Shown here: positions 1 to 8,319 of the stretch, one piece after another
How positions within the stretch are numbered: position 1 is the stretch's first letter
Layout: each line of letters starts with the position of its first letter
Assembly: GCA_032586195.1 (NCBI GenBank)
Contig: JAWHQP010000007.1
Location: 1 to 64,000, forward strand
Source: JAWHQP01 sp032586195
GTDB taxonomy: Bacteria; Pseudomonadota; Gammaproteobacteria; Enterobacterales; Pasteurellaceae
DNA length: 64,000 nt
Direction of reading: 5' to 3'
The notes under the pieces: model-generated
What the model was told of the DNA's origin: nothing
The model's input: the letters and a program-made list of their open reading frames with translations, nothing else
The model's database searches: none
Made by a program: the position numbers and the translations under genes

Positions 1-380
1 ATCCCGGTTATCTGGCGCTGTTCGGCATGATTTTCTTCATGATCTTCTATGCATTCTCCTGGGGTGTCGGAATGTGGGTGCTTATCGGCGAGATTTTCCC
101 TAACTATATGCGGGCTCAAGGTATGGCCGTTGCCGTTGCTTTCCTATGGTTCTCTACTTTTATCGTCTCACAAGGATTCCCGATATTAAATGAACATCCT
201 TATTTAGTCGAACAGTTTCATGGTGCATTTCCAATGTGGGTATTCGCCGGATGCTGTATTATCGGTTTCTTCTTTATCTTAAGATATGTACCGGAAACTA
301 AAGGTGTATCATTAGAAAAAATGGAATCAGTTATGTTAGAAAAACAGCGGAATTCCAAACATACTACAGGAAACGCATGA
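1..380 (+). CDS. MFS sugar/polyol:proton symporter, C-terminal part (cut by window edge)
   Basis: The reading frame is open from base 3, so the 5' part lies outside the window. The visible 125 residues hold about three membrane segments and end with the VPETKG motif and a short charged cytoplasmic tail, the usual end of sugar-porter family (XylE/GalP/IolT-like) transporters. The family imports sugars or polyols with protons across the inner membrane. The inositol genes that follow make an IolT-like inositol symporter the best guess, but the substrate cannot be read from this fragment. A strong hairpin terminator follows the stop. Confidence 0.85.
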   Translation, partial: PGYLALFGMIFFMIFYAFSWGVGMWVLIGEIFPNYMRAQGMAVAVAFLWFSTFIVSQGFPILNEHPYLVEQFHGAFPMWVFAGCCIIGFFFILRYVPETKGVSLEKMESVMLEKQRNSKHTTGNA

Positions 381-406
381 TTCAATAATAAATAGGCTTC
401 ATCTCA

Positions 407-443
407 AAAAAATCTCAGTAATTCATATACTGAGATTTTTTCT
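407..443. terminator. Bidirectional intrinsic terminator
   Basis: Inverted repeat AAATCTCAGTA / TACTGAGATTT around a 7-base loop, with A-run and T-run flanks on both sides. It can end the plus-strand MFS gene and the minus-strand permease operon, which converge here. Confidence 0.85.
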
Positions 444-508
444 TTTTGGTTAGACCTGCCCTATCAAGCAAAACTCGTGAAAATCTCACCGCACTTTCCT
501 GCCCGCAG

Positions 509-1465
509 CTATACTTTTTTACGACGTTTTAGGGTATCAAGTAATACTGCAATAACAATAATGCCGCCTTTAACAATTTGCTGCCAGTACGGATCAACAC
601 CTAACATATTTAAGCCTTTGTTCGTTGTTCCGATAATCAAAGCACCAATAACGCACATTGGGATCGTACCAAAACCACCGCTTAATGACACGCCGCCAAT
701 AACCGCTGCGGCAATCGCATCCAATTCCCAAGACAATCCGTAAGAAGGGTTGCCTGCATAGGTTCGGGCGGCTAATAATGCCCCCGCAAGCCCTGATAAC
801 GCGCCACCTAAAATATAAACTAAAAGTAAGATTCTTGTTGTATTAATACCGCAGATTTTCGCCGCATTTAAATTACCGCCCACAGCATAAACATGGCGGC
901 CGAATGTAGAACGACTTAATAAAATATGGGTGCCAATCACAATTAAAATATACAGAATCACTAGTCCCGGCAGTCCGAATAAATTGAAGTCGGCAATCCA
1001 GGTAAAAGCTTCTGAAGACGCGTCAATCGGGCGCCCATCAGAATACAATTGTGCGGCACCACGTGCAATAATCATTGTACCGAGTGTCGCGATAAACGGG
1101 GGAATCATGCCAAGCGCGGTCAACCCGCCATTAATCATTCCAATTAACGCGCCTACTAAAACAGAAGCGGCGAAAGCCACTAACGCCATACTCACACTGT
1201 CATTGCCTGTCACAAAAGAGGCAGAAATGACAGCGGTTAACGCCACTACCGAGCCGGAGGATAAATCAATCCCCGCGGTGATAATAATAAACGTCACCCC
1301 AATGGCGATAATACCGAACATAGACACTTGCTCAATAATACTCCAAACGGTTCGGGCAGAAAAAAAGCCGTCTATGGATACGGATAACCCGAGGAAGAGA
1401 ATAATCAAAATTAATACCATGCCATAAGTATTAAGTAATTTTTTTATTGTTGTATTACTGCCCAT
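509..1465 (-). CDS. Sugar ABC transporter permease (RbsC-like, inositol importer)
   Basis: 318 residues, strongly hydrophobic with about eight to ten membrane segments, of the RbsC/BPD_transp_2 type. The features AGIDLSSGS in the first third and AAVIGGVSLSGGFG near residues 250-265 are hallmarks of carbohydrate ABC permeases. It would form the inner-membrane channel fed by the binding protein at 3183 and driven by the ATPase at 1526, all on the minus strand in the order binding protein, ATPase, permease. The neighbouring inositol genes suggest myo-inositol as substrate (inference). The start ATG follows a GAGGGA ribosome site. Confidence 0.9.
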   Translation of the reverse strand: MGSNTTIKKLLNTYGMVLILIILFLGLSVSIDGFFSARTVWSIIEQVSMFGIIAIGVTFIIITAGIDLSSGSVVALTAVISASFVTGNDSVSMALVAFAASVLVGALIGMINGGLTALGMIPPFIATLGTMIIARGAAQLYSDGRPIDASSEAFTWIADFNLFGLPGLVILYILIVIGTHILLSRSTFGRHVYAVGGNLNAAKICGINTTRILLLVYILGGALSGLAGALLAARTYAGNPSYGLSWELDAIAAAVIGGVSLSGGFGTIPMCVIGALIIGTTNKGLNMLGVDPYWQQIVKGGIIVIAVLLDTLKRRKKV

Positions 1466-1525
1466 AAGAAATCCCTCATATTATTCATCTAAATTATTGT
1501 AATTTGCTGAAATAATTTATTTCGT

Positions 1526-3031
1526 TTAACCTGAAGCCAATGCCAGAACGCGTTCTTGAGTTAATTCTTCGTGCGGAATAATGCCTACTTGCCGCCCTTC
1601 ATGCATCACCATAACGCGATCACTCATTGACAATAATTCCAGCATATCAGAGGTAATCATAATGATTGTTTTACCTTGTTTTGATAATTCAACCATTAAT
1701 TTATACAGCTCTGCTTTTGCTCCTACATCAATACCCTTTGTCGGTTCGTCTAAAATTAATACATCCGGTTCAAGCAATAACCAACGTGCCAGTAATACTT
1801 TTTGCTGATTACCTCCCGACAGATTTTCTGCAATAACTTCAACATTCGGCGCTTTAATTTTTAGTTTTGTTTGTTGTTCATACGCTGTTTTCTGGGCTTT
1901 TGTCACAGAAACTAAGAAATTTTCCAAATAGGGAGACATCTTAGGCATAATCATATTGTCGGTAATGCTCAGATTTAAAAACAATCCCGTTAATTTACGA
2001 TCTTCCGTTACAAACCCAATTTTGTGCCGCATGGCATCCAACGGATTTTGAATATCCGCTTTCTTGCCGTGAATATAAATTTCTCCGCTGTCCGGCAATT
2101 TATAGCCGAATAATCCTTCCACGATTTCCGAACGGCCTGCACCGACTAAGCCTGCAATACCAAATATTTCTCCTTTTCGAACGGCAAAATTGACATCTCG
2201 GTATTTTCCTTCACGACAAAAATTTTTGATTTCAATCACAATGTCATCAGGCAATGGAAAGCGTTCACGCTGAAACATCTCCGACATATCACGCCCGACC
2301 ATCATGGAAATCAACTGATCTTTTGTGACTTCTGAAGCGGGCTTCGTTCCCACGTATTGGCCATCACGAATCACCGTAATTTCATCAGCGACACGAAATA
2401 CCTCATCCAACTTATGAGAAATGAAGATAATGGCAATTCCGCGTTGTTTGACGTTTTCTATAATTTTATAAAGCTGTTCTACTTCCGTTTCCGTCAATGC
2501 TGTCGTGGGTTCATCCATGATGATGACTTTGGCATCATTAGAAACCGCCGTGGCAATCGCAACCAGTTGTGCCTTTGCCACCGAGACATCTGACATTTTG
2601 ACGGTAACGTCCATAGGGACACCAAGTTCGGTAAGAATGGAAGAAGCCTGTTCGTCCATTTGTTTTTGATTTAAGAAGAATTTTCCTTTTGTGATTTCAC
2701 GACCAAGATAAAAATTGTCGGCAATTGTCAAATTGGCAGCTGGAGAAATTTCTTGCGGCACCATGGTTAGACCGTAACGGATAGCATCAATCGGACGGCG
2801 GGGTTTAAAGGCTTTTCCATCAAGAACTAATTCACCGCCGGCATCCGGTGTATAAATTCCATACAACACTTTCATCAGAGTGGATTTACCCGCCCCGTTT
2901 TCCCCCATCAATGCGTGTATGGAACCACGTTTTACTTTCAGATTAATTCCGTCTAAGGCTTTTACTCCCGGAAATGTTTTTGAAACATTTTGCATCTCCA
3001 ATATATAAGGAATATTGTTTGAGTCATTCAT
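1526..3031 (-). CDS. Sugar ABC transporter ATP-binding protein, two ABC domains (RbsA/MglA-like)
   Basis: 501 residues with two ABC domains, the normal length of the RbsA/MglA family. Domain 1 has Walker A GENGAGKST (residues 43-51) and Walker B VIIMDEPT. Domain 2 has the usual degenerate Walker A (GLVGAGRSE), a canonical signature LSGGNQQK and Walker B VLILDEPT. One canonical and one degenerate site is typical of this family. It would energise import through the permease at 509. The start follows an AGGAG site. About 150 bp containing a uptake signal and a hairpin separate it from the upstream binding-protein gene. Confidence 0.93.
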   Translation of the reverse strand: MNDSNNIPYILEMQNVSKTFPGVKALDGINLKVKRGSIHALMGENGAGKSTLMKVLYGIYTPDAGGELVLDGKAFKPRRPIDAIRYGLTMVPQEISPAANLTIADNFYLGREITKGKFFLNQKQMDEQASSILTELGVPMDVTVKMSDVSVAKAQLVAIATAVSNDAKVIIMDEPTTALTETEVEQLYKIIENVKQRGIAIIFISHKLDEVFRVADEITVIRDGQYVGTKPASEVTKDQLISMMVGRDMSEMFQRERFPLPDDIVIEIKNFCREGKYRDVNFAVRKGEIFGIAGLVGAGRSEIVEGLFGYKLPDSGEIYIHGKKADIQNPLDAMRHKIGFVTEDRKLTGLFLNLSITDNMIMPKMSPYLENFLVSVTKAQKTAYEQQTKLKIKAPNVEVIAENLSGGNQQKVLLARWLLLEPDVLILDEPTKGIDVGAKAELYKLMVELSKQGKTIIMITSDMLELLSMSDRVMVMHEGRQVGIIPHEELTQERVLALASG

Positions 3032-3145
3032 ATGCGGCTCCTAACTTCAACTTTTACATACGGCGGCTTCATTATGTAAGATTCATCCTGCATGACATAA
3101 ATAAAGTGCGGTGTGTTTTTTGCGAGTTTTGAAAAATTAGAAACA

Positions 3146-3170
3146 GGAGAAGCATGAGGATACTTCTCCC
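3146..3170 (-). terminator. Intra-operon hairpin / attenuator after the binding-protein gene
   Basis: Inverted repeat GGAGAAG / CTTCTCC, extended by AAC/GTT, followed on the minus strand by a T-rich stretch. It sits just downstream of the binding-protein stop and upstream of the ATPase gene. Such a partial terminator or mRNA-stabilising hairpin is common where binding proteins are made in excess of the membrane subunits. Confidence 0.6.
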
Positions 3171-3182
3171 GTTACAAAGCGG

Positions 3183-4121
3183 TTATTTTTTATACTTTGC
3201 TTTGTATTCTTCTTTCTTATCAGGAGTGACAAGCTCAAACGGAACCAATTTCACATGAGGGACTTGTTCGCCTTTTGCCGCACGATATGCCATTTCAGCC
3301 CCTGTAGCTCCTTGTCCCGCGGCGGATTGATACACCGTGGCGTCAAGCCCTTGCCCTAAATATTCAAGTGCATCGGGTGTCGCATCAAGACCGATAATGG
3401 TAATATCTTCATCTTTAATACCTAATTTACGGCTGGCGAGTATCGCACCGATTGCCATTTCATCGTTATTGCTCACAACGACATTAATCCCTTTATGGGC
3501 GGCCAGCAGGTTTTCAGCAATTTCAAGCCCTTTTGCACGATCCCATTTTCCTTCCTGTTCGGCAATAAGTTTTATATTGGCGTGATTTGAAAAGACTTCT
3601 TTTGTTCCCTGCGTGCGTTTTGTTGTCGCGTCTAAACCGAGAATGCCCATCAGAATAATAGCTTCAGCAGGCTTGCCGTTTAATTGATTTACCACGTAGT
3701 TTGCCTGAATGCGACCACCTTCTATTTCGTCCGAGCCGACATAGCTGGTAATATATTGCATGTCTTCATCGTTCGGTTTGCGATTTACTACAATGAGGGG
3801 AATATTCGCTTTTTTGGCTTTTTTGCCAATTACTTTGATAATATTCGAATCGGTAGGTACCACGATTAATGCATCAACGTTCTGATCAATAAACGTTTCT
3901 ACATCGTTAAGTAAACGCGCAGGATCACTGTTGGCATCCGCCAATTTAATCTCGACATCATCATGCGTCCTGTCAAATTCACGTAGGGAATCCTGTAAAT
4001 AGGTTTGCCATTTATCTGCAAAGGTCACCATTGGTGCACCGATAACAAGATTTTTAGCCATGACAGCTTGAGAGGATAATAAGAGAGCACCACATAAAGC
4101 AGCTGATAGGGATCTTTTCAT
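3183..4121 (-). CDS. Periplasmic sugar-binding protein (inositol ABC importer, IbpA/RbsB-like)
   Basis: 312 residues. An N-terminal signal peptide (basic MKR, hydrophobic core, cleavage near AVMA-K at residue 22) leads into a Peripla_BP_4 / RbsB-type fold with the familiar NDEMAIGAI and IIGLDATPDALE segments. It would capture the ligand in the periplasm and deliver it to the permease and ATPase encoded downstream. The inositol enzymes on both sides favour myo-inositol as ligand, but no residue pattern proves this. Start ATG follows AGGAG. Its promoter region (4122-4413) carries a palindrome and a CRP-like site. Confidence 0.9.
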   Translation of the reverse strand: MKRSLSAALCGALLLSSQAVMAKNLVIGAPMVTFADKWQTYLQDSLREFDRTHDDVEIKLADANSDPARLLNDVETFIDQNVDALIVVPTDSNIIKVIGKKAKKANIPLIVVNRKPNDEDMQYITSYVGSDEIEGGRIQANYVVNQLNGKPAEAIILMGILGLDATTKRTQGTKEVFSNHANIKLIAEQEGKWDRAKGLEIAENLLAAHKGINVVVSNNDEMAIGAILASRKLGIKDEDITIIGLDATPDALEYLGQGLDATVYQSAAGQGATGAEMAYRAAKGEQVPHVKLVPFELVTPDKKEEYKAKYKK

Positions 4122-4214
4122 ACGTCACTCCTGTTGAAAAATCAAGGTTGGAACTACATATGGAAATACCGCTATATCGCATATAGCTTAATTACGAATA
4201 TAATTTTCCTTTTC

Positions 4215-4235
4215 TATAAAAATGGAATTTTTATA
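4215..4235. promoter_or_regulatory. Perfect 9-bp-arm palindrome upstream of the ABC importer operon
   Basis: TATAAAAAT-GGA-ATTTTTATA lies about 95-115 bp upstream of the binding-protein start, in the 292-bp stretch without genes (4122-4413). It is a plausible operator for an inositol-responsive repressor not encoded in the window. The assignment is inference. Confidence 0.5.
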
Positions 4236-4285
4236 TCGAACATATATATCATTTCTTCTACTCTCAAACAATTATCAACTGAAAA

Positions 4286-4307
4286 ATTTGTGACCGTAAT
4301 CTCATTT
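4286..4307. promoter_or_regulatory. Candidate CRP site upstream of the inositol ABC operon
   Basis: TGTGA-CCGTAA-TCTCA matches the TGTGA-N6-TCACA dyad at nine of ten core positions. It lies about 165 bp upstream of the binding-protein start. Consistent with catabolite control of sugar uptake; not tested. Confidence 0.45.
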
Positions 4308-4357
4308 TTTTAGTTTTTTTCTCCAAAAAACCAGTGTTGAATAACCAAACGAAAATG

Positions 4358-4384
4358 AAAAGGCATATTTTTCATATGCCTTTA
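4358..4384 (-). terminator. Terminator after the Gfo/Idh/MocA gene
   Basis: AAAGGCATA / TATGCCTTT hairpin with a 7-base loop, followed on the minus strand by a T-rich tract, about 30 bases past the stop at 4414. Confidence 0.75.
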
Positions 4385-4413
4385 AATTAAAATAAATAGT
4401 ATGAAAATATTCG

Positions 4414-5550
4414 CTAAGCAATTTCATTTACGACAACCCAGCATTTCTGCTTATGGGATAATGCAATAGCATCTAATACTCGAGAGACCTTAAATCCTTC
4501 CTCAAAATCCGGATACATATCGGCATTATTTGCAATACCGTTTATCAGATCGCGGATTTCTACCGTTTTCTGATCATTAAATCCGATACCATGCCCCGCA
4601 CTCACACAGAAGTTCTTATAATCAGGGTGTAACGGTCCGGTTAAAATTGTTTTGAAACCCTGACGGGCGGGATCGTCATCATGATAATACACTTTTAACT
4701 CCGCCATCCGTTCTTGCGTATAAGAAATTGAACCTTTGGTTCCGGTAATTACGTAACTTAAGCCCATTTTTCGGCCACAAGCGATACGTGACGTTTCAAT
4801 CGTACCCATACAGCCGTTGGCAAAGCGTAAAAGTGCGGTGGCCTGATCTTCATTTTCTACGGGTAAACGTTCATTAAGATTTTGTGGGTCAGGGCGTGTT
4901 TTAATTACCGTTTCCATATCCCCGATGACTTCTTTAATATCCTGCCCTAATAAATATTGCGACATTTGTACGATATGAGCGCTCAAATCGCCTAACGCCC
5001 CCAGTCCGGCTTTTGCTTTCACACAGTGCCAATCTAACGGTGTATTCGCGTCGGCTAAATAATCTTCATTATGGGTACCGTAGAAATGCACTACTTCACC
5101 GATTTCACCCCGTTCAATAATTTCGCGTGCCAATTGCGTGGTGGGATTCTTAATATAATTAAATCCCACTAACGTTTTTACACCCGCTTTCCGCGCGGCG
5201 TCGTACATCTCTTTCGCATCTTGTGCATTCAGTGCCAACGGTTTTTCCGAATAAACATGCTTACCTTTTGCTATTGCGGCTAACGCAATTTCTTTATGCA
5301 AAAAGTTCGGTGTGCAAATATCAACAACATCAACATTCGGATCATTAATAACATCATGCCAATCTCCCGTAGAGCGATTAAAACCAAATGCCTTGGCTTT
5401 CTGTTCCGCTAATTCCGGCGTAATCTCCGCAAGAAATTCCAATTCTAACTCGGCATCTAACGGAAAAGCGGTAGGCGCCTGGGCATAGGCAATGGCATGA
5501 CAACGTCCGATATAACCCGTACCGATTAATCCTATTCTCACTTTTTTCAT
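4414..5550 (-). CDS. Gfo/Idh/MocA-family oxidoreductase of the inositol cluster (IolG2/IolW-like)
   Basis: 378 residues. A Rossmann motif GLIGTGYIGRCHA at residues 6-18 and the family signature SEKPLA (near residue 100) identify an NAD(P)-dependent sugar or cyclitol dehydrogenase. The C-terminal half has the alpha/beta dimerisation fold. The frame can be extended 22 codons upstream, but the ATG at 5550 has AGGAGG at proper spacing and starts at the conserved MKKVRIGLIGTG block, so that start is used. It lies 60 bases downstream of iolA in the same direction. An inositol or scyllo-inositol dehydrogenase role is inferred from context and family. Confidence 0.85.
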   Translation of the reverse strand: MKKVRIGLIGTGYIGRCHAIAYAQAPTAFPLDAELELEFLAEITPELAEQKAKAFGFNRSTGDWHDVINDPNVDVVDICTPNFLHKEIALAAIAKGKHVYSEKPLALNAQDAKEMYDAARKAGVKTLVGFNYIKNPTTQLAREIIERGEIGEVVHFYGTHNEDYLADANTPLDWHCVKAKAGLGALGDLSAHIVQMSQYLLGQDIKEVIGDMETVIKTRPDPQNLNERLPVENEDQATALLRFANGCMGTIETSRIACGRKMGLSYVITGTKGSISYTQERMAELKVYYHDDDPARQGFKTILTGPLHPDYKNFCVSAGHGIGFNDQKTVEIRDLINGIANNADMYPDFEEGFKVSRVLDAIALSHKQKCWVVVNEIA

Positions 5551-5612
5551 AGAACCTCCTATTAAAGATAAAAAAGGAGGGGTATCACCTCTCCTTTCGT
5601 CTATTATTCGGA

Positions 5613-7121
5613 TCATAATGTCGGCATACTGAATGCCGCATTTTCTAAATGATATTCACTCGGCCAACGCGTGGTAATCGTTTTCATCTTGGTGTAAAAA
5701 CGAACGCTGTCAGGACCATATGCATTAAGCTGCGTATAGGCCGAATGTTTCCAACCGCCAAAACAGTGGAACGCGATTGGCACCGGTACCGGCACGTTAA
5801 TACCCACCATACCGGCCTGTACGTGATAAGCGAACTCACGTGCGGCGCCACCGTCTTTAGTAAAGATCGCTGTACCATTGCCATACGGATGTTCATTAAT
5901 TAATGTCATCGCCTCTTCAAAACTTTTTGCCCGCACAATACCAAGCACCGGCCCGAAAATTTCTTCTTTGTAAATCACCATATCTTTGGTGACATTATCA
6001 AATAACGTACCGCCGATGAAGAAACCTTTTTCATAGCCTGCCGGCTTTTGTCCACGACCGTCAACGAGTAATTTTGCGCCTTCTTCCACGCCTTTAGTAA
6101 TGTAATTCGTCACATTATCCAAATGTTTCTGGCTGATTAACGGTCCAAAATCCATTTCTTTTTCGCCATCTTTAGGAATGCCCGGTCCAAAGCGTAACGC
6201 TTTGACTTTAGGAATTAAAGCTTCAACTAATTTATCCGCCGTGTCATCGTCAATCGTTACCACCAAAGCCAGAGACATACAGCGTTCACCGGCAGCACCA
6301 TAGGCCGCCCCCAATAGTGCGTTCGTAGTAGATTCAATATCGGCATCGGGCATAACTAATGCATGGTTTTTGGCGGCACCTAAAGCCTGAGCACGTTTAC
6401 CGTTCGCACTTGATGTGGCGTACACATGAGCAGCCGCCGGAGTGGAACCGACAAAACTTACCGCGTGAACCCGAGAATCATGCATCAGAATTTCATTATC
6501 GTTACGGTCACCATGAACGACGTTAAATACACCATCAGGTAACCCCGCTTCTTTTAATAATTCGGCTAAATAAACGGAAAGTGACGGATCCGCTTTTGCC
6601 GGTTTTAAAATAAAGGTATTACCACAGGCTAACGCGACCGGAAACATCCACATCGGAACCATCGCCGGAAAGTTAAACGGCGTAATACCGACGGTAACAC
6701 CCAACGGCTGCATGGTGGAATGAACATCAATGCCTTTTCCTACTTGTTCTGAAAATTCACCTTTTGATAAATGAGGAATACCACAGGCAAATTCAACAAC
6801 TTCCAAACCACGCTGTAATTCACCGATAGAATCCGAATATGTCTTGCCATGTTCTTCAGTAATGATTCGGGCTAACTTATCAAAGTCACGCAGCAATAAT
6901 TCTTTAAACTTAAACATAACTCTGGCACGGCGTAAGGCCGGCGTGGCGGCCCAGGCAGGGAAGGCCGCATACGCTACATCTATCGCTTCATTCACTTCTT
7001 CCGGCGTACTCATAAACACTTGGCGAATCTGTTCACCCGTCGCAGGGTTATAAATAGGCCAGGCTTTAGTGCCTTTACTTGCAACCTGTTTACCGTTTAT
7101 AAAATTTAAAACTGTTTCCAT
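5613..7121 (-). CDS. iolA: Methylmalonate-semialdehyde / malonate-semialdehyde dehydrogenase (acylating)
   Basis: 502 residues of the CoA-acylating ALDH branch (MmsA/IolA). Visible catalytic features are FNFP around N150, FVGSTP (223-228) and GERCMS with nucleophile Cys281. In inositol degradation it converts malonate semialdehyde to acetyl-CoA and CO2. It opens a minus-strand unit with the downstream dehydrogenase and is divergent from iolB, with a 234-bp shared promoter region carrying a long palindrome. Start ATG follows AAGGAG. Length agrees with the family. Confidence 0.95.
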   Translation of the reverse strand: METVLNFINGKQVASKGTKAWPIYNPATGEQIRQVFMSTPEEVNEAIDVAYAAFPAWAATPALRRARVMFKFKELLLRDFDKLARIITEEHGKTYSDSIGELQRGLEVVEFACGIPHLSKGEFSEQVGKGIDVHSTMQPLGVTVGITPFNFPAMVPMWMFPVALACGNTFILKPAKADPSLSVYLAELLKEAGLPDGVFNVVHGDRNDNEILMHDSRVHAVSFVGSTPAAAHVYATSSANGKRAQALGAAKNHALVMPDADIESTTNALLGAAYGAAGERCMSLALVVTIDDDTADKLVEALIPKVKALRFGPGIPKDGEKEMDFGPLISQKHLDNVTNYITKGVEEGAKLLVDGRGQKPAGYEKGFFIGGTLFDNVTKDMVIYKEEIFGPVLGIVRAKSFEEAMTLINEHPYGNGTAIFTKDGGAAREFAYHVQAGMVGINVPVPVPIAFHCFGGWKHSAYTQLNAYGPDSVRFYTKMKTITTRWPSEYHLENAAFSMPTL

Positions 7122-7236
7122 TTTTCAACTCCTTAAACTAGCGTATTTAAAATTGAATCAACCTGAACCAATAGCAAATGCTTGGTATGAAAGTTAGACT
7201 AAATCACCATTAATATATTTTCAATCCAATTCTGTA

Positions 7237-7262
7237 AAAAATGAAATATTTATTTCATTTTT
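7237..7262. promoter_or_regulatory. 26-bp palindrome in the iolA-iolB divergent promoter region
   Basis: Twelve-base arms AAAAATGAAATA / TATTTCATTTTT around a 2-base centre, placed roughly midway between the divergent iolA and iolB starts. Candidate operator for an IolR-type regulator encoded outside the window (inference). A half CRP-like TGTGA follows immediately but has no good second half. Confidence 0.55.
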
Positions 7263-7355
7263 GTGATCTATGTTTGATTTTAAACAAATACTTCTCGCAC
7301 TATTTCGTCGCTACGGTATGATGTTCAGTGAGAAAAAACCAGAAGGAGGTTTATC

Positions 7356-8189
7356 GTGAGCTACTTACTATCTAAATCTCAGAAAAATAATCCTGCCGAT
7401 AACGGTCAAGTGCAAAAAATCACCCCTCAAAGCGCAGGTTGGGAATATGTAGGATTTGAAATGTATCATTTAGATACAAATCATTCACTTCGTTTTGATA
7501 CGGAAGAAACAGAGGTTTGTTTCGTATTAGTTGCAGGCAAGGCAACCGTTAAAACATCAGAAAAAACCTTTGAACACATTGGTAACCGTTCGACACCGTT
7601 TGAAAAAATTCCGCCCTATGCCGTCTATGTTCCTCATGGACAGACGGTTGAAATTCAACCGGAAACTTACTTAGAATTAGCCGTTTGCCGGGCTCCGAGC
7701 CAGGGTAATTTACCCGTAAGATTAATCACCCCGGAAGAAATCGGCGTGGAACGGCGCGGTTACGGCCATAATAAACGATTGGTACATAATATCCTGCCGG
7801 AAACCGAAACGGCCGACGCATTATTGGTGGTTGAAGTGTTCACTGACGAAGGAAATACCAGCTCATTTCCCAGCCATAAACATGATGACAAGCACAGCGA
7901 AACGGAAACCTATTTGGAAGAAACCTATTATCATCGTTTTGATCCGCCGCAAGGCTTTGCCTTACAACGGGTTTACACGGATGATCGGTCGCTGGACGAA
8001 TGCATGGCGGTGTATGACGGAGATGTGGTTCAAGTTCCGAAAGGTTATCACCCGATGGCAACCATCGCCGGTTACGATAACTATTATCTGAACGTGATGG
8101 CAGGACCCGTACGTAAATGGAAGTTTACCTGGGAAAAAAACCATGCTTGGATCAATACCGCCGAATATGCAAAGAAATTTGGAGAATAG
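7356..8189 (+). CDS. iolB: 5-deoxy-glucuronate isomerase
   Basis: 277 residues, the family's usual length, with the double-cupin fold of IolB. The segment SFPSHKHDD followed by YLEETYYHRF (residues about 169-195) holds the metal-binding His/Glu residues of the C-terminal cupin. It isomerises 5-deoxy-glucuronate to 2-deoxy-5-keto-gluconate in the inositol pathway. Translation starts at GTG 7356, supported by an almost perfect AAGGAGGT ribosome site; no better ATG exists in the frame. Divergent from iolA and followed by a uptake-signal dyad. iolC, iolD, iolE, iolG and the regulator are not in the window. Confidence 0.95.
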   Translation: MSYLLSKSQKNNPADNGQVQKITPQSAGWEYVGFEMYHLDTNHSLRFDTEETEVCFVLVAGKATVKTSEKTFEHIGNRSTPFEKIPPYAVYVPHGQTVEIQPETYLELAVCRAPSQGNLPVRLITPEEIGVERRGYGHNKRLVHNILPETETADALLVVEVFTDEGNTSSFPSHKHDDKHSETETYLEETYYHRFDPPQGFALQRVYTDDRSLDECMAVYDGDVVQVPKGYHPMATIAGYDNYYLNVMAGPVRKWKFTWEKNHAWINTAEYAKKFGE

Positions 8190-8199
8190 CGAACTTAAC

Positions 8200-8312
8200 G
8201 CACCGCATTTTTATGCTAGAAAAAATTTAAAAGTGCGGTGCTGAAAAACGGAGTTTTTATCCTTTGATTTATTAATACCACCTATGGCATAGCAACCTCG
8301 ATTGAGGTTGCT
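8200..8312. repeat. USS-linked composite repeat, copy C (partial)
   Basis: Imperfect inverted USS pair (8200-8241), then a GAGTTTTT tail, then the hairpin GCAACCTC-gatt-GAGGTTGC near 8291-8312. It has the same parts in the same order as the copies at 20049 and 49245 but lacks their GTCGG/CCGAC hairpin. It lies between the convergent iolB and hydrolase genes, so it probably also terminates transcription. Confidence 0.6.
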
Positions 8313-8319
8313 AACGGCT

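Noticed and set aside
930..1427. Long plus-strand ORF opposite the ABC permease
   Set aside because: It mirrors the minus-strand permease codons, lacks a ribosome site and has no recognisable domain.
7262..7277. CRP site between iolA and iolB
   Set aside because: TGTGA is present but the other half (TTTGA) does not match TCACA.
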